Source: Candidatus Rhodobacter oscarellae (lineage in GTDB: Bacteria > Pseudomonadota > Alphaproteobacteria > Rhodobacterales > Rhodobacteraceae). Taken from it: a stretch of DNA of 64,000 bases. The translations under genes were made by a program, and so were the position numbers. Location: assembly GCF_001078595.1 (NCBI RefSeq), contig NZ_LFTY01000002.1, positions 3,358,862 through 3,422,861 of the forward strand, written 5' to 3'. Positions 17,014 to 25,831 of the stretch are shown here, in pieces. The notes beneath the pieces were generated by a model that was not told where the DNA came from, did not search any database, and saw only the letters and a list, made by a program, of their open reading frames with translations. The first letter of the stretch is position 1, and each line of letters opens with the position of its first letter.

Positions 17014-19149
17014 TTATGGTTTCTTGCCTTGGTCGCGATAGCGGGCGATCGAGGCGACGTCGCTATCTGCCTCAAGGGCCAGCATCACGGCGTGCAGATG
17101 CTCCACGTCGCGCAGTTCTACCGCAACAATAAGGCGATAAAAGTCCGGTTTCCGGTCCACAAATTGCAGATCCGAGATATTGGCGCGCTGCTCGCCAATC
17201 AAGGTGCAGATGCGCCCCAGCACGCCCGCGTCGTTCGAGATCGTCAGGTCCAGGCTGATCATGTGCACCGCGCGGTGCGGCCCAGAGTGCCAATGCAGGT
17301 CCTGCCAGCGCTCTGGCTCGTTCTGCACCTCCTCCAGCACCGGGCAGTCGATGGTGTGGATCAGCACGCCCTTGCCGCGATAGCTGATGCCGACGATCCG
17401 CTCGCCGGGCACAGGCTGGCAGCATTGGGCCTGTTCGAACCGTTGGTCCTTGGCCAGGCCGACCACGGCGCGGGCGGCGTCGATCTCGTCGCCCTTCTGG
17501 GCGCCAAGTTTGGGGTAGAGCAGCTCCACGACCTCGCGGGCGCTGATCTCAGCCGACCCCAGCTGCGCCAGAAGCTCTTGCGCGTCGGGCAGGCCAAGCT
17601 GCTTGGCCGCGGTGCTGAGCGCCTTGTCCGAGGCGCGCTTGCCGACATGGTCGAAGGCCACCCGGGCCAGCTCGCCGCCCAGCTTCACCAGGCGTTCGCG
17701 GTCCTCCTCGCGCAGGCTGCGCCGGATCGCGGTCTTGGCCCGCCCGGTGATCACGATGTCCAGCCAGGTCGCCTGCGGTTTCTGCCCCTCGGCGGTCATG
17801 ATCTCGATATGCTGGCCGTTGCGCACCCGTGTCCAAAGCGGCACCCGCATGTGGTCGATCTTTGCGCCGACGCAGCTGTCGCCGATGCGGGTGTGGATCG
17901 CGTAGGCGAAATCAAGCGGCGTCGCGCCGCGCGGCAGCTTGACCACCTCGCCCTTGGGCGTGAAGCAGAACACCTGGTCGGCATACATCTCGAGCTTGAC
18001 CGCCTCGAGGAAGTCGTCATGGCTCTCAGATTTCGACAGCCGCTCTGTGAGGGTCGCGACCCATTGCGTGGGGTCGACCGCAAAGGGGTTCTCCGCCCGC
18101 ACGCCTTCGCGGTAAGACCAATGCGCGGCCACCCCGCTTTCGGCGACATCATGCATCTGGTGCGTGCGGATCTGCACCTCCACCCGCTTGCCGTCGCGCC
18201 CGCTGACCGTGGTATGGATCGAGCGGTAGCCGTTGGATTTCGGCTGGCTGATATAGTCCTTGAACCGGCCCGGCACGGCGCGCCAGCGCTGGTGGATCGC
18301 GCCGAGCACGCGGTAGCATTCCTCCTCGGTCTCGACCAAGACGCGGAAGCCATAGATGTCGGACAGCCGGGCAAAGCTAAGCTGCTTTTCCTGCATCTTG
18401 CGCCAGATCGAGAAGGGCTTTTTGGCGCGGCCCCGGACAATCGCCGGGATGCCCGCCTTGCGCATCTCGGCCTTGATGTCGACGTTGATCTTGTCGATCG
18501 CGTCGCCGGTGTCCTTCTGCAGCTTGAGAAAGCGCCGCATGATCGAGTTGCGCCCCTCGGGGTTCAGCACCGCAAAGGAGAGGTCCTCGAGCTCGTCGCG
18601 CATCCATTGCATGCCCATGCGGCCCGCCAGGGGGGCGAAGATGTCCATCGTCTCGCGCGACTTCTGCACCTGCTTTTCGGGGCGCATATGCTTGATGGTG
18701 CGCATATTGTGCAGCCGGTCGGCGAGCTTGACCAGGATCACCCGCAGGTCCTTGGACATCGCCATGAAGAGCTTGCGGAAGTTCTCGGCCTGCTTGCTCT
18801 CGGAGCTCGACAGCTGCAGGTTCGTCAGCTTGGTGACGCCGTCCACCAGCTCTGCGATCTCATGCCCAAACCGCTCTTCGATCTCGGCGAAGGTCGATTT
18901 GGTGTCTTCCACCGTGTCGTGCAGCAGCGCGGTCACAATCGTCTGGTCGTCCAGGTTCATGCCGGCCAGGATCTCGGCCACCGCGACGGGGTGAATAAAG
19001 TAGGGATCGCCGGAATGGCGCAGCTGCCCGGCATGCATAAGGCCGCCATAGTCATAGGCGGCCCTTAGCAAGGTCTCATCCGTGGAGGGGTTGTACCCGC
19101 GAACCCGGTCGATCAGGTCTTCGACGCCGATCAAACGGTCTAGGGCCAT
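17014..19149 (-). CDS. bifunctional (p)ppGpp synthetase/hydrolase (RelA/SpoT family)
   Basis: 711 residues, full length for alphaproteobacterial Rsh, the single long enzyme that makes and degrades (p)ppGpp. The hydrolase HD domain is intact: H53 (YFIHPVAVAEIL), HD at 77-78 and ED at 81-82 (LLHDTVEDT), then KLADRLHNMRTIKHM. The synthetase domain carries YGFRVLVETEEECYRVLGAI and KSNGYRSIHTTVSG, followed by TGS (VFCFTPKGEVVKLPRGATPL), a zinc-finger/helical region and a C-terminal ACT domain (HMISLDLTISNDAGVLGRIC). It follows rpoZ by 14 bases, a common pairing in proteobacteria. Confidence 0.97.
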   Translation of the reverse strand: MALDRLIGVEDLIDRVRGYNPSTDETLLRAAYDYGGLMHAGQLRHSGDPYFIHPVAVAEILAGMNLDDQTIVTALLHDTVEDTKSTFAEIEERFGHEIAELVDGVTKLTNLQLSSSESKQAENFRKLFMAMSKDLRVILVKLADRLHNMRTIKHMRPEKQVQKSRETMDIFAPLAGRMGMQWMRDELEDLSFAVLNPEGRNSIMRRFLKLQKDTGDAIDKINVDIKAEMRKAGIPAIVRGRAKKPFSIWRKMQEKQLSFARLSDIYGFRVLVETEEECYRVLGAIHQRWRAVPGRFKDYISQPKSNGYRSIHTTVSGRDGKRVEVQIRTHQMHDVAESGVAAHWSYREGVRAENPFAVDPTQWVATLTERLSKSESHDDFLEAVKLEMYADQVFCFTPKGEVVKLPRGATPLDFAYAIHTRIGDSCVGAKIDHMRVPLWTRVRNGQHIEIMTAEGQKPQATWLDIVITGRAKTAIRRSLREEDRERLVKLGGELARVAFDHVGKRASDKALSTAAKQLGLPDAQELLAQLGSAEISAREVVELLYPKLGAQKGDEIDAARAVVGLAKDQRFEQAQCCQPVPGERIVGISYRGKGVLIHTIDCPVLEEVQNEPERWQDLHWHSGPHRAVHMISLDLTISNDAGVLGRICTLIGEQRANISDLQFVDRKPDFYRLIVAVELRDVEHLHAVMLALEADSDVASIARYRDQGKKP

Positions 19150-19163
19150 CTTATGTCCGCCTC

Positions 19164-19517
19164 TTAGTTAGGCTCCTGCGCTTCCATCAGCGCGCGAAGG
19201 AGCTTCTCTTCGGACATGTCATCCTGTGCGGGCTTGTCGGCCTCGGCGCCCATAAGCAGGGCCATGGCGTCTTCTTCCGGCTCGTCGACCTCGATCTGAG
19301 TCTGGTGGCTCTCGATCATCCGCTCGCGCAGCTCCTCGGACGACTGCGTCTCGTCGGCGATCTCGCGCAGGGCCACAACGGGGTTCTTGTCGTTGTCGCG
19401 GTCCACGGTGATCGGCGTGCCGCTCGAGATCTCGCGGGCGCGGTGGCTGGCGAGCATCACAAGCTCGAACCGGTTCGGAACCTTATCTACGCAATCTTCG
19501 ACGGTAACACGCGCCAT
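19164..19517 (-). CDS. rpoZ: DNA-directed RNA polymerase omega subunit
   Basis: 117 residues. [20 protein letters not shown] and [20 protein letters not shown] are the canonical omega N-terminal sequence, and [17 protein letters not shown] follows. The acidic C-terminal extension is normal for alphaproteobacteria. Omega chaperones beta-prime and, in many bacteria, forms part of the ppGpp site on polymerase, which suits its position directly ahead of the ppGpp enzyme gene. Confidence 0.97.
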   Translation of the reverse strand: MARVTVEDCVDKVPNRFELVMLASHRAREISSGTPITVDRDNDKNPVVALREIADETQSSEELRERMIESHQTQIEVDEPEEDAMALLMGAEADKPAQDDMSEEKLLRALMEAQEPN

Positions 19518-19609
19518 GGCTGCTCCAATCCTTCAGGGCTGGGGTTGAGAGCGCCGTCTTATGCGCTTCCGTTGAGGTTGACAAGCAAAATGGGGGCGAA
19601 ACGGCCCGT

Positions 19610-20218
19610 TTATAAGGGGCGAACGGCGGTTTTTTCTGCCTCGGGCAGCTCAGCCAGCATCTCTTGGACGGTCCGCCCAAGAACGGGGTGGCGCCAGTCG
19701 GGCGCGATATCGGCCAGCGGCACCAGCACGAAGGCGCGATCCTGCAGCCGCGGATGCGGCAAAATCAGCTGATCCGGGGTGGCGCCGACCTGCACCTCTA
19801 GGGGCAAGGCGCGCCATGTTTCGAAGGTGCTATGGTCGGGCAGCACGGCGTCGCCGCAGGCGATCAGGTCCAGGTCCAAGGTGCGCTGCCCCCATCGCTC
19901 GGCGCGGTCGCGCCCAAATTCCGCTTCGATGCCGTGGAGGATGCTTAGGATTTTGCGCGGATCGTCGCAGCCCGCAACACGGATGGCGGCGTTGACATAA
20001 TCCGGCCCCGCGCCGGCCGGAAAACAAGGCGTGGCGAAGAGCCGGCTGCGGGATTCAACCGTTAGGTGCGAATCGGTGATTCGCTCTATCGCAGTTGAAA
20101 CGGTGAGTTCCGAGGGCCCTACGCGGCTTGATAGGTTTGACCCGAGCCCAATCAGGGTATATTGGTTGTCTGATCTATGATTATTGTCCTGATTGTGACA
20201 GTAAGTCGCTTGCGGCAT
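19610..20218 (-). CDS. folK: 2-amino-4-hydroxy-6-hydroxymethyldihydropteridine pyrophosphokinase
   Basis: 202 residues from ATG 20218. FolK transfers pyrophosphate from ATP to the pterin precursor of folate. TLIGLGSNL begins the domain, followed by SRLFATPCFPAGAGPDYVNA, LHGIEAEFGRDRAERWGQRT and the HPPK signature LDLDLIACGDAVLPD, then LILPHPRLQDRAFVLVPLAD. The 20 or so residues before TLIGLG are unusually long and polar, so a later non-ATG start is possible. It faces the NYN gene across a 108-bp, AT-rich divergent gap that must hold both promoters. Confidence 0.94.
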   Translation of the reverse strand: MPQATYCHNQDNNHRSDNQYTLIGLGSNLSSRVGPSELTVSTAIERITDSHLTVESRSRLFATPCFPAGAGPDYVNAAIRVAGCDDPRKILSILHGIEAEFGRDRAERWGQRTLDLDLIACGDAVLPDHSTFETWRALPLEVQVGATPDQLILPHPRLQDRAFVLVPLADIAPDWRHPVLGRTVQEMLAELPEAEKTAVRPL

Positions 20219-20326
20219 TTACGATTCCTATTATTTTAGCGCGATGTCTCGCCGCGCAATTTGGCTCACTCCGCCACCCACTCATGGCAACTCGAATGGC
20301 GGGACAGTTTATCGGAAGGATTATAA

Positions 20327-20899
20327 ATGTTCTACAGAGACGAACGGCTTGCGCTGTTCATCGATGGATCGAACCTCTACGCGGCTGCGAAAGCGCTTGG
20401 GTTCGACATCGACTACAAACTCCTGCGTCAAGAGTTCATGCGCCGCGGCAAGATGCTGCGCGCTTTTTACTACACGGCTCTCCTGGAGAATGACGACTAC
20501 TCGCCAATCCGCCCGCTGGTGGACTGGCTGCATTATAACGGCTTCTCCATGGTGACAAAACCGGCCAAGGAGTATGTCGATAGCCAGGGTCGCCGCAAGG
20601 TGAAGGGCAACATGGATATCGAGTTGACGGTGGACGCCATGGAACTGGCGCCGCATGTCGACCATATCGTGCTGTTCTCCGGCGACGGCGACTTCCGCCC
20701 GCTCGTGGACGCGCTGCAGCGCAAAGGCGTGCGGGTGTCGGTTGTGTCAACGATCCGCAGCCAGCCGCCGATGATCGCGGACGAGCTACGCCGCCAGGCC
20801 GACAACTTCATCGAGCTCGACGAGCTGAAGGATGTCATTGGGCGCCCGCCGCGCGAACCGCGCGAGCCGGAGCATCTGGAACTGGCAGAGACCGAATAG
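20327..20899 (+). CDS. NYN-domain (LabA/DUF88-type PIN-like) protein
   Basis: 190 residues. ERLALFIDGSNLYAAAKAL and VDHIVLFSGDGDFRPLVDAL carry the conserved acidic residues of the NYN fold, predicted to bind Mg2+ and cleave RNA; QGRRKVKGNMDIELTVDAM supplies the third cluster. The C-terminus (ELKDVIGRPPREPREPEHLE) is charged and probably disordered. The ribosome site is GGAAGG, 9 bases upstream of ATG 20327. It is monocistronic, ending before a strong terminator. RNA target and role are unknown; family members are linked to RNA turnover and toxin-like nucleases. Confidence 0.88.
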   Translation: MFYRDERLALFIDGSNLYAAAKALGFDIDYKLLRQEFMRRGKMLRAFYYTALLENDDYSPIRPLVDWLHYNGFSMVTKPAKEYVDSQGRRKVKGNMDIELTVDAMELAPHVDHIVLFSGDGDFRPLVDALQRKGVRVSVVSTIRSQPPMIADELRRQADNFIELDELKDVIGRPPREPREPEHLELAETE

Positions 20900-21002
20900 G
20901 CTGAGGGGAACTTCCCTCGGTCCTTACAAGACCAAACTAGTACCGGGTGAGAGTCACTCCCTTACCCGAAGCAGAGTGAGCCGCGCCGTTGTAGGCGAAT
21001 AG

Positions 21003-21044
21003 GAAGAGCCGCTCCCAGAGATGGGATGCGGTTTCTTCTTTTTT
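21003..21044 (+). terminator. Rho-independent terminator after the NYN gene
   Basis: GAAGAGCCGCTCCCA pairs imperfectly with TGGGATGCGGTTTCTTC around a GAGA loop, and six T residues follow at 21039-21044. A weaker inverted repeat (CGGGTGAG / CTTACCCG, 20944-20968) lies just upstream. Together they separate the NYN transcript from ispH. Confidence 0.8.
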
Positions 21045-21251
21045 GGGGCGCGGGCATCGTCGCGCTGGGCGGCCATTTGGCGACGGCCTTGCGGCAGGCG
21101 CCCGCCGCATCCCTCTGTTCTGCCACGAGCCGCCGCAGGCGTTGCGGTGCCGATCAGACAGATTTTCGGTAACGCCAGCCCGCAAAGCGGCGATCCGCCC
21201 CTGGACGCGGCGAACCGTAGCACCTACGTCAGAGGCGAAAGGATGCCACCG

Positions 21252-22202
21252 ATGACGCAGCCGCCGCTTACCCTGTATCTCGCCGCCCCGCGCGGGTTCT
21301 GCGCGGGCGTGGACCGCGCCATCAAGATCGTCGAGATGGCGCTGCAGAAATGGGGCGCGCCGGTCTATGTGCGCCACGAGATCGTGCACAACAAGTTCGT
21401 CGTGGACGGGCTGCGCGCGCAGGGCGCGGTGTTTGTCGAGGAGCTAGAGGAATGCCCCGATGACCGCCCGGTGATCTTCTCGGCCCATGGCGTGCCGAAA
21501 TCCGTGCCCGCCGCGGCGCAGACCCGCGAGATGGTCTTTGTTGACGCCACCTGCCCGCTGGTCAGCAAAGTGCATATCGAGGCCGAGCGGCACCACAAGA
21601 ACGGGCTCCAGATGGTGATGATCGGCCACGCGGGCCACCCCGAGACCCTGGGCACGATGGGGCAGCTGCCCGCGGGCGAGGTCCTGCTGGTCGAGACCGA
21701 GGCGGGGGTGGCGGACCTGTCGGTCCGCGATCCCGAGCGCTTGGCCTATGTGACCCAGACGACCCTTAGCGTGGATGACACCGCCGGGATCGTCGCCGCA
21801 CTGCAGGCGCGGTTCCCCAAGATCGTCGGCCCGCATAAGGAAGACATCTGTTACGCCACCACCAACCGCCAGGAGGCGGTGAAGGCCGCCGCGCCCAAGT
21901 GCGACGCCATGCTTGTGGTCGGCGCGCCGAACTCGTCGAATTCCAAGCGGCTTGTCGAGGTCGCCGCGCGGGCGGGCTGCAACTATGCGCAGCTTGTGCA
22001 GCGCGCCACCGAGATCGACTGGCGCGCGCTCGATGGGATCAAGAGCGTCGGGATCACCGCGGGCGCCTCGGCGCCGGAGCTTCTGGTGAACGAGGTCATC
22101 GACGCCTTCCGCGCCCGGTATGACGTGACCGTCGAGCAGGTCGAGACCGCCCAGGAGAATGTCGAATTCAAGGTGCCTCGGGTGCTGCGGCAACCCGCCT
22201 AA
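21252..22202 (+). CDS. ispH: 4-hydroxy-3-methylbut-2-enyl diphosphate reductase
   Basis: 316 residues from ATG 21252; ATG 21243 is also in frame, but AGGA at 21239-21242 is correctly spaced for 21252. IspH is the last, Fe-S-dependent step of the MEP isoprenoid route. Family blocks are present: [19 protein letters not shown] (cluster ligand Cys17), [75 protein letters not shown] and [13 protein letters not shown]. The long open frame upstream to 21021 is not part of the protein. Confidence 0.97.
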   Translation: MTQPPLTLYLAAPRGFCAGVDRAIKIVEMALQKWGAPVYVRHEIVHNKFVVDGLRAQGAVFVEELEECPDDRPVIFSAHGVPKSVPAAAQTREMVFVDATCPLVSKVHIEAERHHKNGLQMVMIGHAGHPETLGTMGQLPAGEVLLVETEAGVADLSVRDPERLAYVTQTTLSVDDTAGIVAALQARFPKIVGPHKEDICYATTNRQEAVKAAAPKCDAMLVVGAPNSSNSKRLVEVAARAGCNYAQLVQRATEIDWRALDGIKSVGITAGASAPELLVNEVIDAFRARYDVTVEQVETAQENVEFKVPRVLRQPA

Positions 22203-22279
22203 GGTTGGCGACTTTCCGGTGGACGCGCGCGGCGTGGTGTCAGAGTATTGCGTAAGTGTCAGCCCGCGAGGACGCCTGA

Positions 22280-22894
22280 ATGATCTCTTTGCAATTCTTG
22301 GTCACCGCGCTGGTGGTCGTCGTCGCGCCGGGCACTGGGGTGGTCTACACGCTGGCCATCGGGCTGGGGCGCGGGCGCTGGCCGGCCGTGTGGGCGGCGG
22401 TCGGCTGCACCTTTGGGATCGTGCCGCACCTTCTGGCCGCGACGCTTGGACTGGCGGCGGTGCTGCACACCTCTGCGCTGCTCTTTCAGGTCGTGAAATT
22501 CGCGGGCGTCGCCTATCTTCTGTACCTCGCCTGGCAGGCGCTGAAATCGGACGGCGTGCTGGCTGTGCGCCGCGACACCGCGCGCGAAAGCGCCTGGCGG
22601 ACCGCGCGCCGGGGCGCGCTGATCAATATCCTGAACCCAAAGCTCTCGGTGTTTTTCCTGGCCCTTCTGCCGCCATTCCTCAGCGGGGAGCCGGCGACCG
22701 CCACGTTCGAGATGGTCATGCTTGGGGCCGTGTTCATGGCGATGACCTTTGCGGTCTTCGTACTTTACGGCGTGTTCGCCGCAGTGGCGCGGGATTGGTT
22801 GCTGTCCAGCGAGCGCGCCCTGCGCTGGCTGAACCGAGGGTTCGCGGCGATCTTTGCGGCCTTGGCAACCCGCCTGGCGTTCGAACGCGCATGA
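22280..22894 (+). CDS. LysE-family amino-acid/metabolite exporter
   Basis: 204 residues with about six membrane segments. The start MISLQFLVTALVVVVAPGTG and the downstream NPKLSVFFLALLPPFL are LysE/RhtB signatures (the usual xPGP motif reads APGT here). Such proteins export amino acids or homoserine lactone-like compounds by proton exchange; the substrate cannot be assigned. It overlaps the following DUF3429 gene by 4 bases and begins a run of four coupled genes ending in rnhA. Confidence 0.9.
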   Translation: MISLQFLVTALVVVVAPGTGVVYTLAIGLGRGRWPAVWAAVGCTFGIVPHLLAATLGLAAVLHTSALLFQVVKFAGVAYLLYLAWQALKSDGVLAVRRDTARESAWRTARRGALINILNPKLSVFFLALLPPFLSGEPATATFEMVMLGAVFMAMTFAVFVLYGVFAAVARDWLLSSERALRWLNRGFAAIFAALATRLAFERA

Positions 22895-23334
22895 TGGGGA
22901 TCCTGCGCACCGCGTTGATCCTAGGCCTTGCCGGGGTGCTGCCGTTCTTCGCCGCGGGCCTTTTGGCGCAATTCGCGGAATCGCGCGAGGTCCAGCAGCT
23001 CGCCCATGCCACGCTATCGCTTTACGGGGTGATGATCCTGGGCTTCATGTCGGGCTGCATCTGGGCCTTCGCAGCCAAGGACAACGACCCGATGGGCTAT
23101 GCGCTGAGCACCGTGCCGGCGCTGTTTGGGTTCATGGTGCCAATCTTTCCGGTCTATTTCGGCCTGATCGAGCCCAAAGAGGCGCTGTTCTACCTCGCCG
23201 CGGGCTTCCTGGTGCTGCTCGGGCTGGACCTGCGCGCCTGGCGCAAGGGCCAGACGCCGCCCTGGTGGGTCTGGCTGCGGGTGCTGCTGACCGCGCTGGT
23301 GGTGCCTTCAATCCTGCTAGGAGCCTTCGCATGA
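22891..23334 (+). CDS. DUF3429 membrane protein
   Basis: 147 residues with four or five hydrophobic segments. TLSLYGVMILGFMSGCIWAF, followed by a lysine/aspartate loop (AAKDNDPMG) and SIxPALxxF-like STVPALFGFM, matches DUF3429. ATG 22891 overlaps the LysE stop (ATGA) and the gene's own stop overlaps the methyltransferase start. Function is unknown; translational coupling on both sides suggests constitutive co-expression more than a shared pathway. Confidence 0.85.
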   Translation: MMGILRTALILGLAGVLPFFAAGLLAQFAESREVQQLAHATLSLYGVMILGFMSGCIWAFAAKDNDPMGYALSTVPALFGFMVPIFPVYFGLIEPKEALFYLAAGFLVLLGLDLRAWRKGQTPPWWVWLRVLLTALVVPSILLGAFA

Positions 23335-23921
23335 GCGATAAGGAGACCCTGGAGGTCTATGGCGCCAAGGCGGCGGAGTATGCCGAGCTGGTGAAGACGG
23401 ATGGCAAGCCCAAGCCCTTGCTGCCCTTCGCCGAGGCGTTGCCGCCGGGCGGCAAGGTGCTCGACTGGGGCTGTGGCGCGGGCAACTCCGCCGCCGCGCT
23501 GCGCGACATGGGGTTTGACGTTGTGGCCACCGACGCCTCGCCCGAGTTCGCCGCGCTGGTCGAGCAATCCGTGGGGATCAAGGTCCGCGTCGAGAGCTTT
23601 GAGGCGCTGGACGAAGAGGCGGAGTATGACGGCGTCTGGGCCAGCTTCTCGCTGCTGCACGCGCAGAAGGCGGATTTCCCGGGGCACCTGGCGGCGGCGC
23701 ATCGCGCCTTGAAGCCGGGCGGGCAATTGTACCTTGGGATGAAACTTGGCGCGGGCGAGGAACGCGACGGCATCGGGCGTTTCTACGCCTATTACAGCGA
23801 GGACGAGCTGGAGGGCTTGATGACAGAGGCAGGGTTCACCGTAACCGATAAGCAATATGGCGAGGAGCCGGGGCTCGATGGCGTGATGTGGCCCTTCATC
23901 CTGGTCTACGCCCATGGCTGA
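23331..23921 (+). CDS. class I SAM-dependent methyltransferase
   Basis: 196 residues. [18 protein letters not shown] is motif I of the class I fold, [10 protein letters not shown] supplies the acidic ribose-binding residue, and [20 protein letters not shown] with [12 protein letters not shown] are motifs IV-VI. It looks like a free-standing small-molecule methyltransferase; the acceptor is unknown. The start overlaps the DUF3429 stop and its 3' end overlaps rnhA by 8 bases. Confidence 0.88.
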   Translation: MSDKETLEVYGAKAAEYAELVKTDGKPKPLLPFAEALPPGGKVLDWGCGAGNSAAALRDMGFDVVATDASPEFAALVEQSVGIKVRVESFEALDEEAEYDGVWASFSLLHAQKADFPGHLAAAHRALKPGGQLYLGMKLGAGEERDGIGRFYAYYSEDELEGLMTEAGFTVTDKQYGEEPGLDGVMWPFILVYAHG

Positions 23922-24393
23922 GCTTTTTGCCTACACGGACGGTGCTTGCAGCGGCAATCCCGGTCCCGGCGGCTGGGGCGCGCTTCTGATCGCGTGCGAC
24001 GGCGACGCGGTGCTGAAAGAGCGCGAGCTTAAGGGCGGCGAGGCCGATACCACCAATAACCGCATGGAGTTGATGGCGGCGATCAAGGCGCTCGACGCGC
24101 TGGAGCGGCCCAGCACCATTACCGTGGTCACCGACAGCGCCTATGTGAAGAACGGCGTGACGGGATGGATCCACGGCTGGAAGCGCAACGGCTGGCGGAC
24201 CTCGAACAAGAAGCCGGTGAAGAATGCGGATCTGTGGCAGGCTCTGGACGCGGCGCGGTTGCGCCATCAGGTGACCTGGAAGTGGATCAAGGGCCATGCC
24301 GGCCACGAGGAGAACGAGCGCGCCGATGCCCTGGCGCGCGCCGGGATGGCGCCGTTCAAGCCGAAAAAGGCGCCCTCGAAGGCGGCCGGATAG
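23914..24393 (+). CDS. rnhA: ribonuclease HI
   Basis: 159 residues, typical length. RNase HI cuts the RNA strand of RNA-DNA hybrids. The four catalytic acids are in place: Asp in [18 protein letters not shown], Glu in [13 protein letters not shown], Asp in [12 protein letters not shown] and Asp in [17 protein letters not shown], with the loop His in KGHAGH. The basic handle [19 protein letters not shown] is present. Last gene of the 22.3-24.4 kb run and convergent with the small secreted genes that follow. Confidence 0.97.
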   Translation: MAELFAYTDGACSGNPGPGGWGALLIACDGDAVLKERELKGGEADTTNNRMELMAAIKALDALERPSTITVVTDSAYVKNGVTGWIHGWKRNGWRTSNKKPVKNADLWQALDAARLRHQVTWKWIKGHAGHEENERADALARAGMAPFKPKKAPSKAAG

Positions 24394-24426
24394 CCGTGCC
24401 TTGGGCCTTCCGGGGGCGCCGCGCGC

Positions 24427-24696
24427 CTACCGGTTAAACAGCAAGCCCCGCAGCGTGTTGCGCCCGCCCACGGTCGAGCGGATCAGCATCCGCTTTTCTC
24501 CCTCGCTGTGCCGCCCGTGCATGATCACATAGATCGCCGCGACTTGACTGTTCCGCAGGTCATCGACCGTCACGTCCCGGACATAGCGATGCAGGTCGCG
24601 CGACACGGCCTGGCGCAATTGGCTATCGCCTGGGTCAGCGCTCGCAGTCGTCGCGGCGAGTGCGATTGATATCAAGCCGATTGCCAGTATGCGCAT
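24427..24696 (-). CDS. small secreted protein (paralogue 2 of 2), 89 residues
   Basis: Start placed at ATG 24696 (MRILAIGLISIALAATTASA, a Sec signal peptide); a GTG at 24711 would add five residues. The mature part reads GDSQLRQAVSRDLHRYVRDV and on to VIMHGRHSEGEKRMLIRSTV. It resembles the mature part of the next gene: SQL, then V...L..Y, then DV...D and a basic patch. It starts 62 bases inside that gene's 3' end in another frame. No known family is recognised. Confidence 0.7.
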   Translation of the reverse strand: MRILAIGLISIALAATTASADPGDSQLRQAVSRDLHRYVRDVTVDDLRNSQVAAIYVIMHGRHSEGEKRMLIRSTVGGRNTLRGLLFNR

Positions 24697-24955
24697 CTTC
24701 AAGTGCCTCACATTTGTACTTTGCGGTGCGCAGGATGTTCTTCACCTCGCGCCGCTTTTTAAGGAAGGACCCGCTTGAGATAAGCGTCAGGTGCAGCCGC
24801 GCCAGGGTGGGGGTTGCAAAGTCTGACGCGTCCACGTCCTTAAAGCCGTAATGGGCCAGCCGGGCTTGCACCAGCCGCTCTAGCTGGCTGTTGGGCCCGG
24901 ACTGGGCGGCACTCGCGGTCAATGCCAGGGTGAGCGCCAGAACCAATCTAATCAT
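24635..24955 (-). CDS. small secreted protein (paralogue 1 of 2), 106 residues
   Basis: ATG 24955 with a good ribosome site (AAGGAG). A signal peptide (MIRLVLALTLALTASAAQSG) precedes GPNSQLERLVQARLAHYGFK and DVDASDFATPTLARLHLTLI, then a basic stretch (SFLKKRREVKNILRTAKYKC) and a polar tail. Two cysteines late in the protein could form a disulfide. Similar in pattern to the overlapping downstream gene, suggesting tandem duplication. Function is unknown; export to the periplasm is predicted. Confidence 0.78.
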   Translation of the reverse strand: MIRLVLALTLALTASAAQSGPNSQLERLVQARLAHYGFKDVDASDFATPTLARLHLTLISSGSFLKKRREVKNILRTAKYKCEALEDAHTGNRLDINRTRRDDCER

Positions 24956-25041
24956 GGATCACTCCTTCTCGCAGAATTTTACTCCAGAGCCTCGATCAAG
25001 TGCCAATGGCAGCTGCGGCATCGGCCTAGATCCGCTTAGCC

Positions 25042-25335
25042 CTAGGGGTGGCTTTTGGCAAAGGCGGCCTGTTGGTCGCCCGTTGCCTCGGTCTGGTACT
25101 TGTCCTTCCACTCCGCGAACGGCATGCCATAGAAGGCCTCGCGCCCGGCGTCTTTGTCCATCTCAATGCCATGGGCGTTGGCGGCCTCTTGGTACCAGCG
25201 GCTCAGGCAGTTGCGGCAGAAACCAGTCAGGTTCATCATGTCGATGTTCTGCACGTCTAGCCGCTCCTCCATGAGGTGCTTTTGCAGGCGCCGGAAGGCC
25301 GCGGCCTCGATCTCGATGCGTGTTTGCTCGTCCAT
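25042..25335 (-). CDS. DUF1244 protein
   Basis: 97 residues. RIEIEAAAFRRLQKHLMEER and DVQNIDMMNLTGFCRNCLSR, then WYQEAANAHGIEMDKDAGRE and YGMPFAEWKDKYQ are the DUF1244 signature, a small helical protein conserved in proteobacteria. The CRNC pair may bind a metal. It is soluble with no signal. First of a co-directional series running into two small membrane genes (11-bp gap from the first). Confidence 0.93.
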   Translation of the reverse strand: MDEQTRIEIEAAAFRRLQKHLMEERLDVQNIDMMNLTGFCRNCLSRWYQEAANAHGIEMDKDAGREAFYGMPFAEWKDKYQTEATGDQQAAFAKSHP

Positions 25336-25346
25336 TCTCGTCTCTC

Positions 25347-25583
25347 CTATTTCGGCCCGTAGGTGCGCCAGGCCCAGATCAGCAGCATCGCGCCCAGCAC
25401 GGCGCCCACGAACCCGGCCATCCAGCCGGTCACCGTCAGCAAGAAGCGCAGCACCAGCCCGCCCAGCAGCGCGCCCAGCACCCCGATCGAGACCGTCACC
25501 ACCACGTTGGTGTCGATCCGCATTAGCCGCGTGGCGAGATACCCCGCGGCGGCGCCAACAACGATAAGCATGACCAAGGGCAT
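25347..25583 (-). CDS. GlsB/YeaQ/YmgE-like small membrane protein
   Basis: 78 residues with three hydrophobic segments and a glycine-rich pattern (LIVVGAAAGYLATRLMRI, VSIGVLGALLGGLVLRFLL, GFVGAVLGAMLLIWAW), as in the transglycosylase-associated GlsB/YeaQ family of stress-related inner-membrane proteins. The biochemical role is unknown. It is flanked by a second protein of the same layout 5 bases away, so both are probably co-expressed. Confidence 0.8.
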   Translation of the reverse strand: MPLVMLIVVGAAAGYLATRLMRIDTNVVVTVSIGVLGALLGGLVLRFLLTVTGWMAGFVGAVLGAMLLIWAWRTYGPK

Positions 25584-25588
25584 TGCGT

Positions 25589-25828
25589 TTACTTCCGATA
25601 CCGCGTCGGCACGATCACCAGCGCGCCAATCGAGGACACCAGCGCGTTCACCCCATGGCTGCCAAAGCTGATGCCGAACATCACGCGCACAAAAAAGAAC
25701 AGGAACGCGCCGCCGATGCAGATGATCATCGAGGGGATCACGCCGTTATGCGTGAACCCGCTGCGCTCGCTGGCATAGCCGACGATGCCTGCGATCACGA
25801 TGGTGCCGAATAGCGCCATGAAGGCCAT
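25589..25828 (-). CDS. small membrane protein, GlsB/YeaQ-like layout
   Basis: 79 residues with three hydrophobic stretches (ALFGTIVIAGIVGYASERSG, GVIPSMIICIGGAFLFFFVR, GVNALVSSIGALVIV). The G-x-x-G pattern and size are like the neighbouring GlsB-type protein, but identity is low. It starts 3 bases after the fmt stop on the same strand, so it belongs to the def-fmt transcript or depends on translational coupling from it. Confidence 0.75.
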   Translation of the reverse strand: MAFMALFGTIVIAGIVGYASERSGFTHNGVIPSMIICIGGAFLFFFVRVMFGISFGSHGVNALVSSIGALVIVPTRYRK

Positions 25829-25831
25829 GTC

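Noticed and set aside
16339-19068. Very long open frame (909 codons) on the plus strand
   Set aside because: It is antisense to the rsh and DUF2062 genes, whose protein sequences are clearly conserved. Long antisense frames are expected in GC-rich DNA and its product (His/Arg/Gly/Ala-rich) matches no family.
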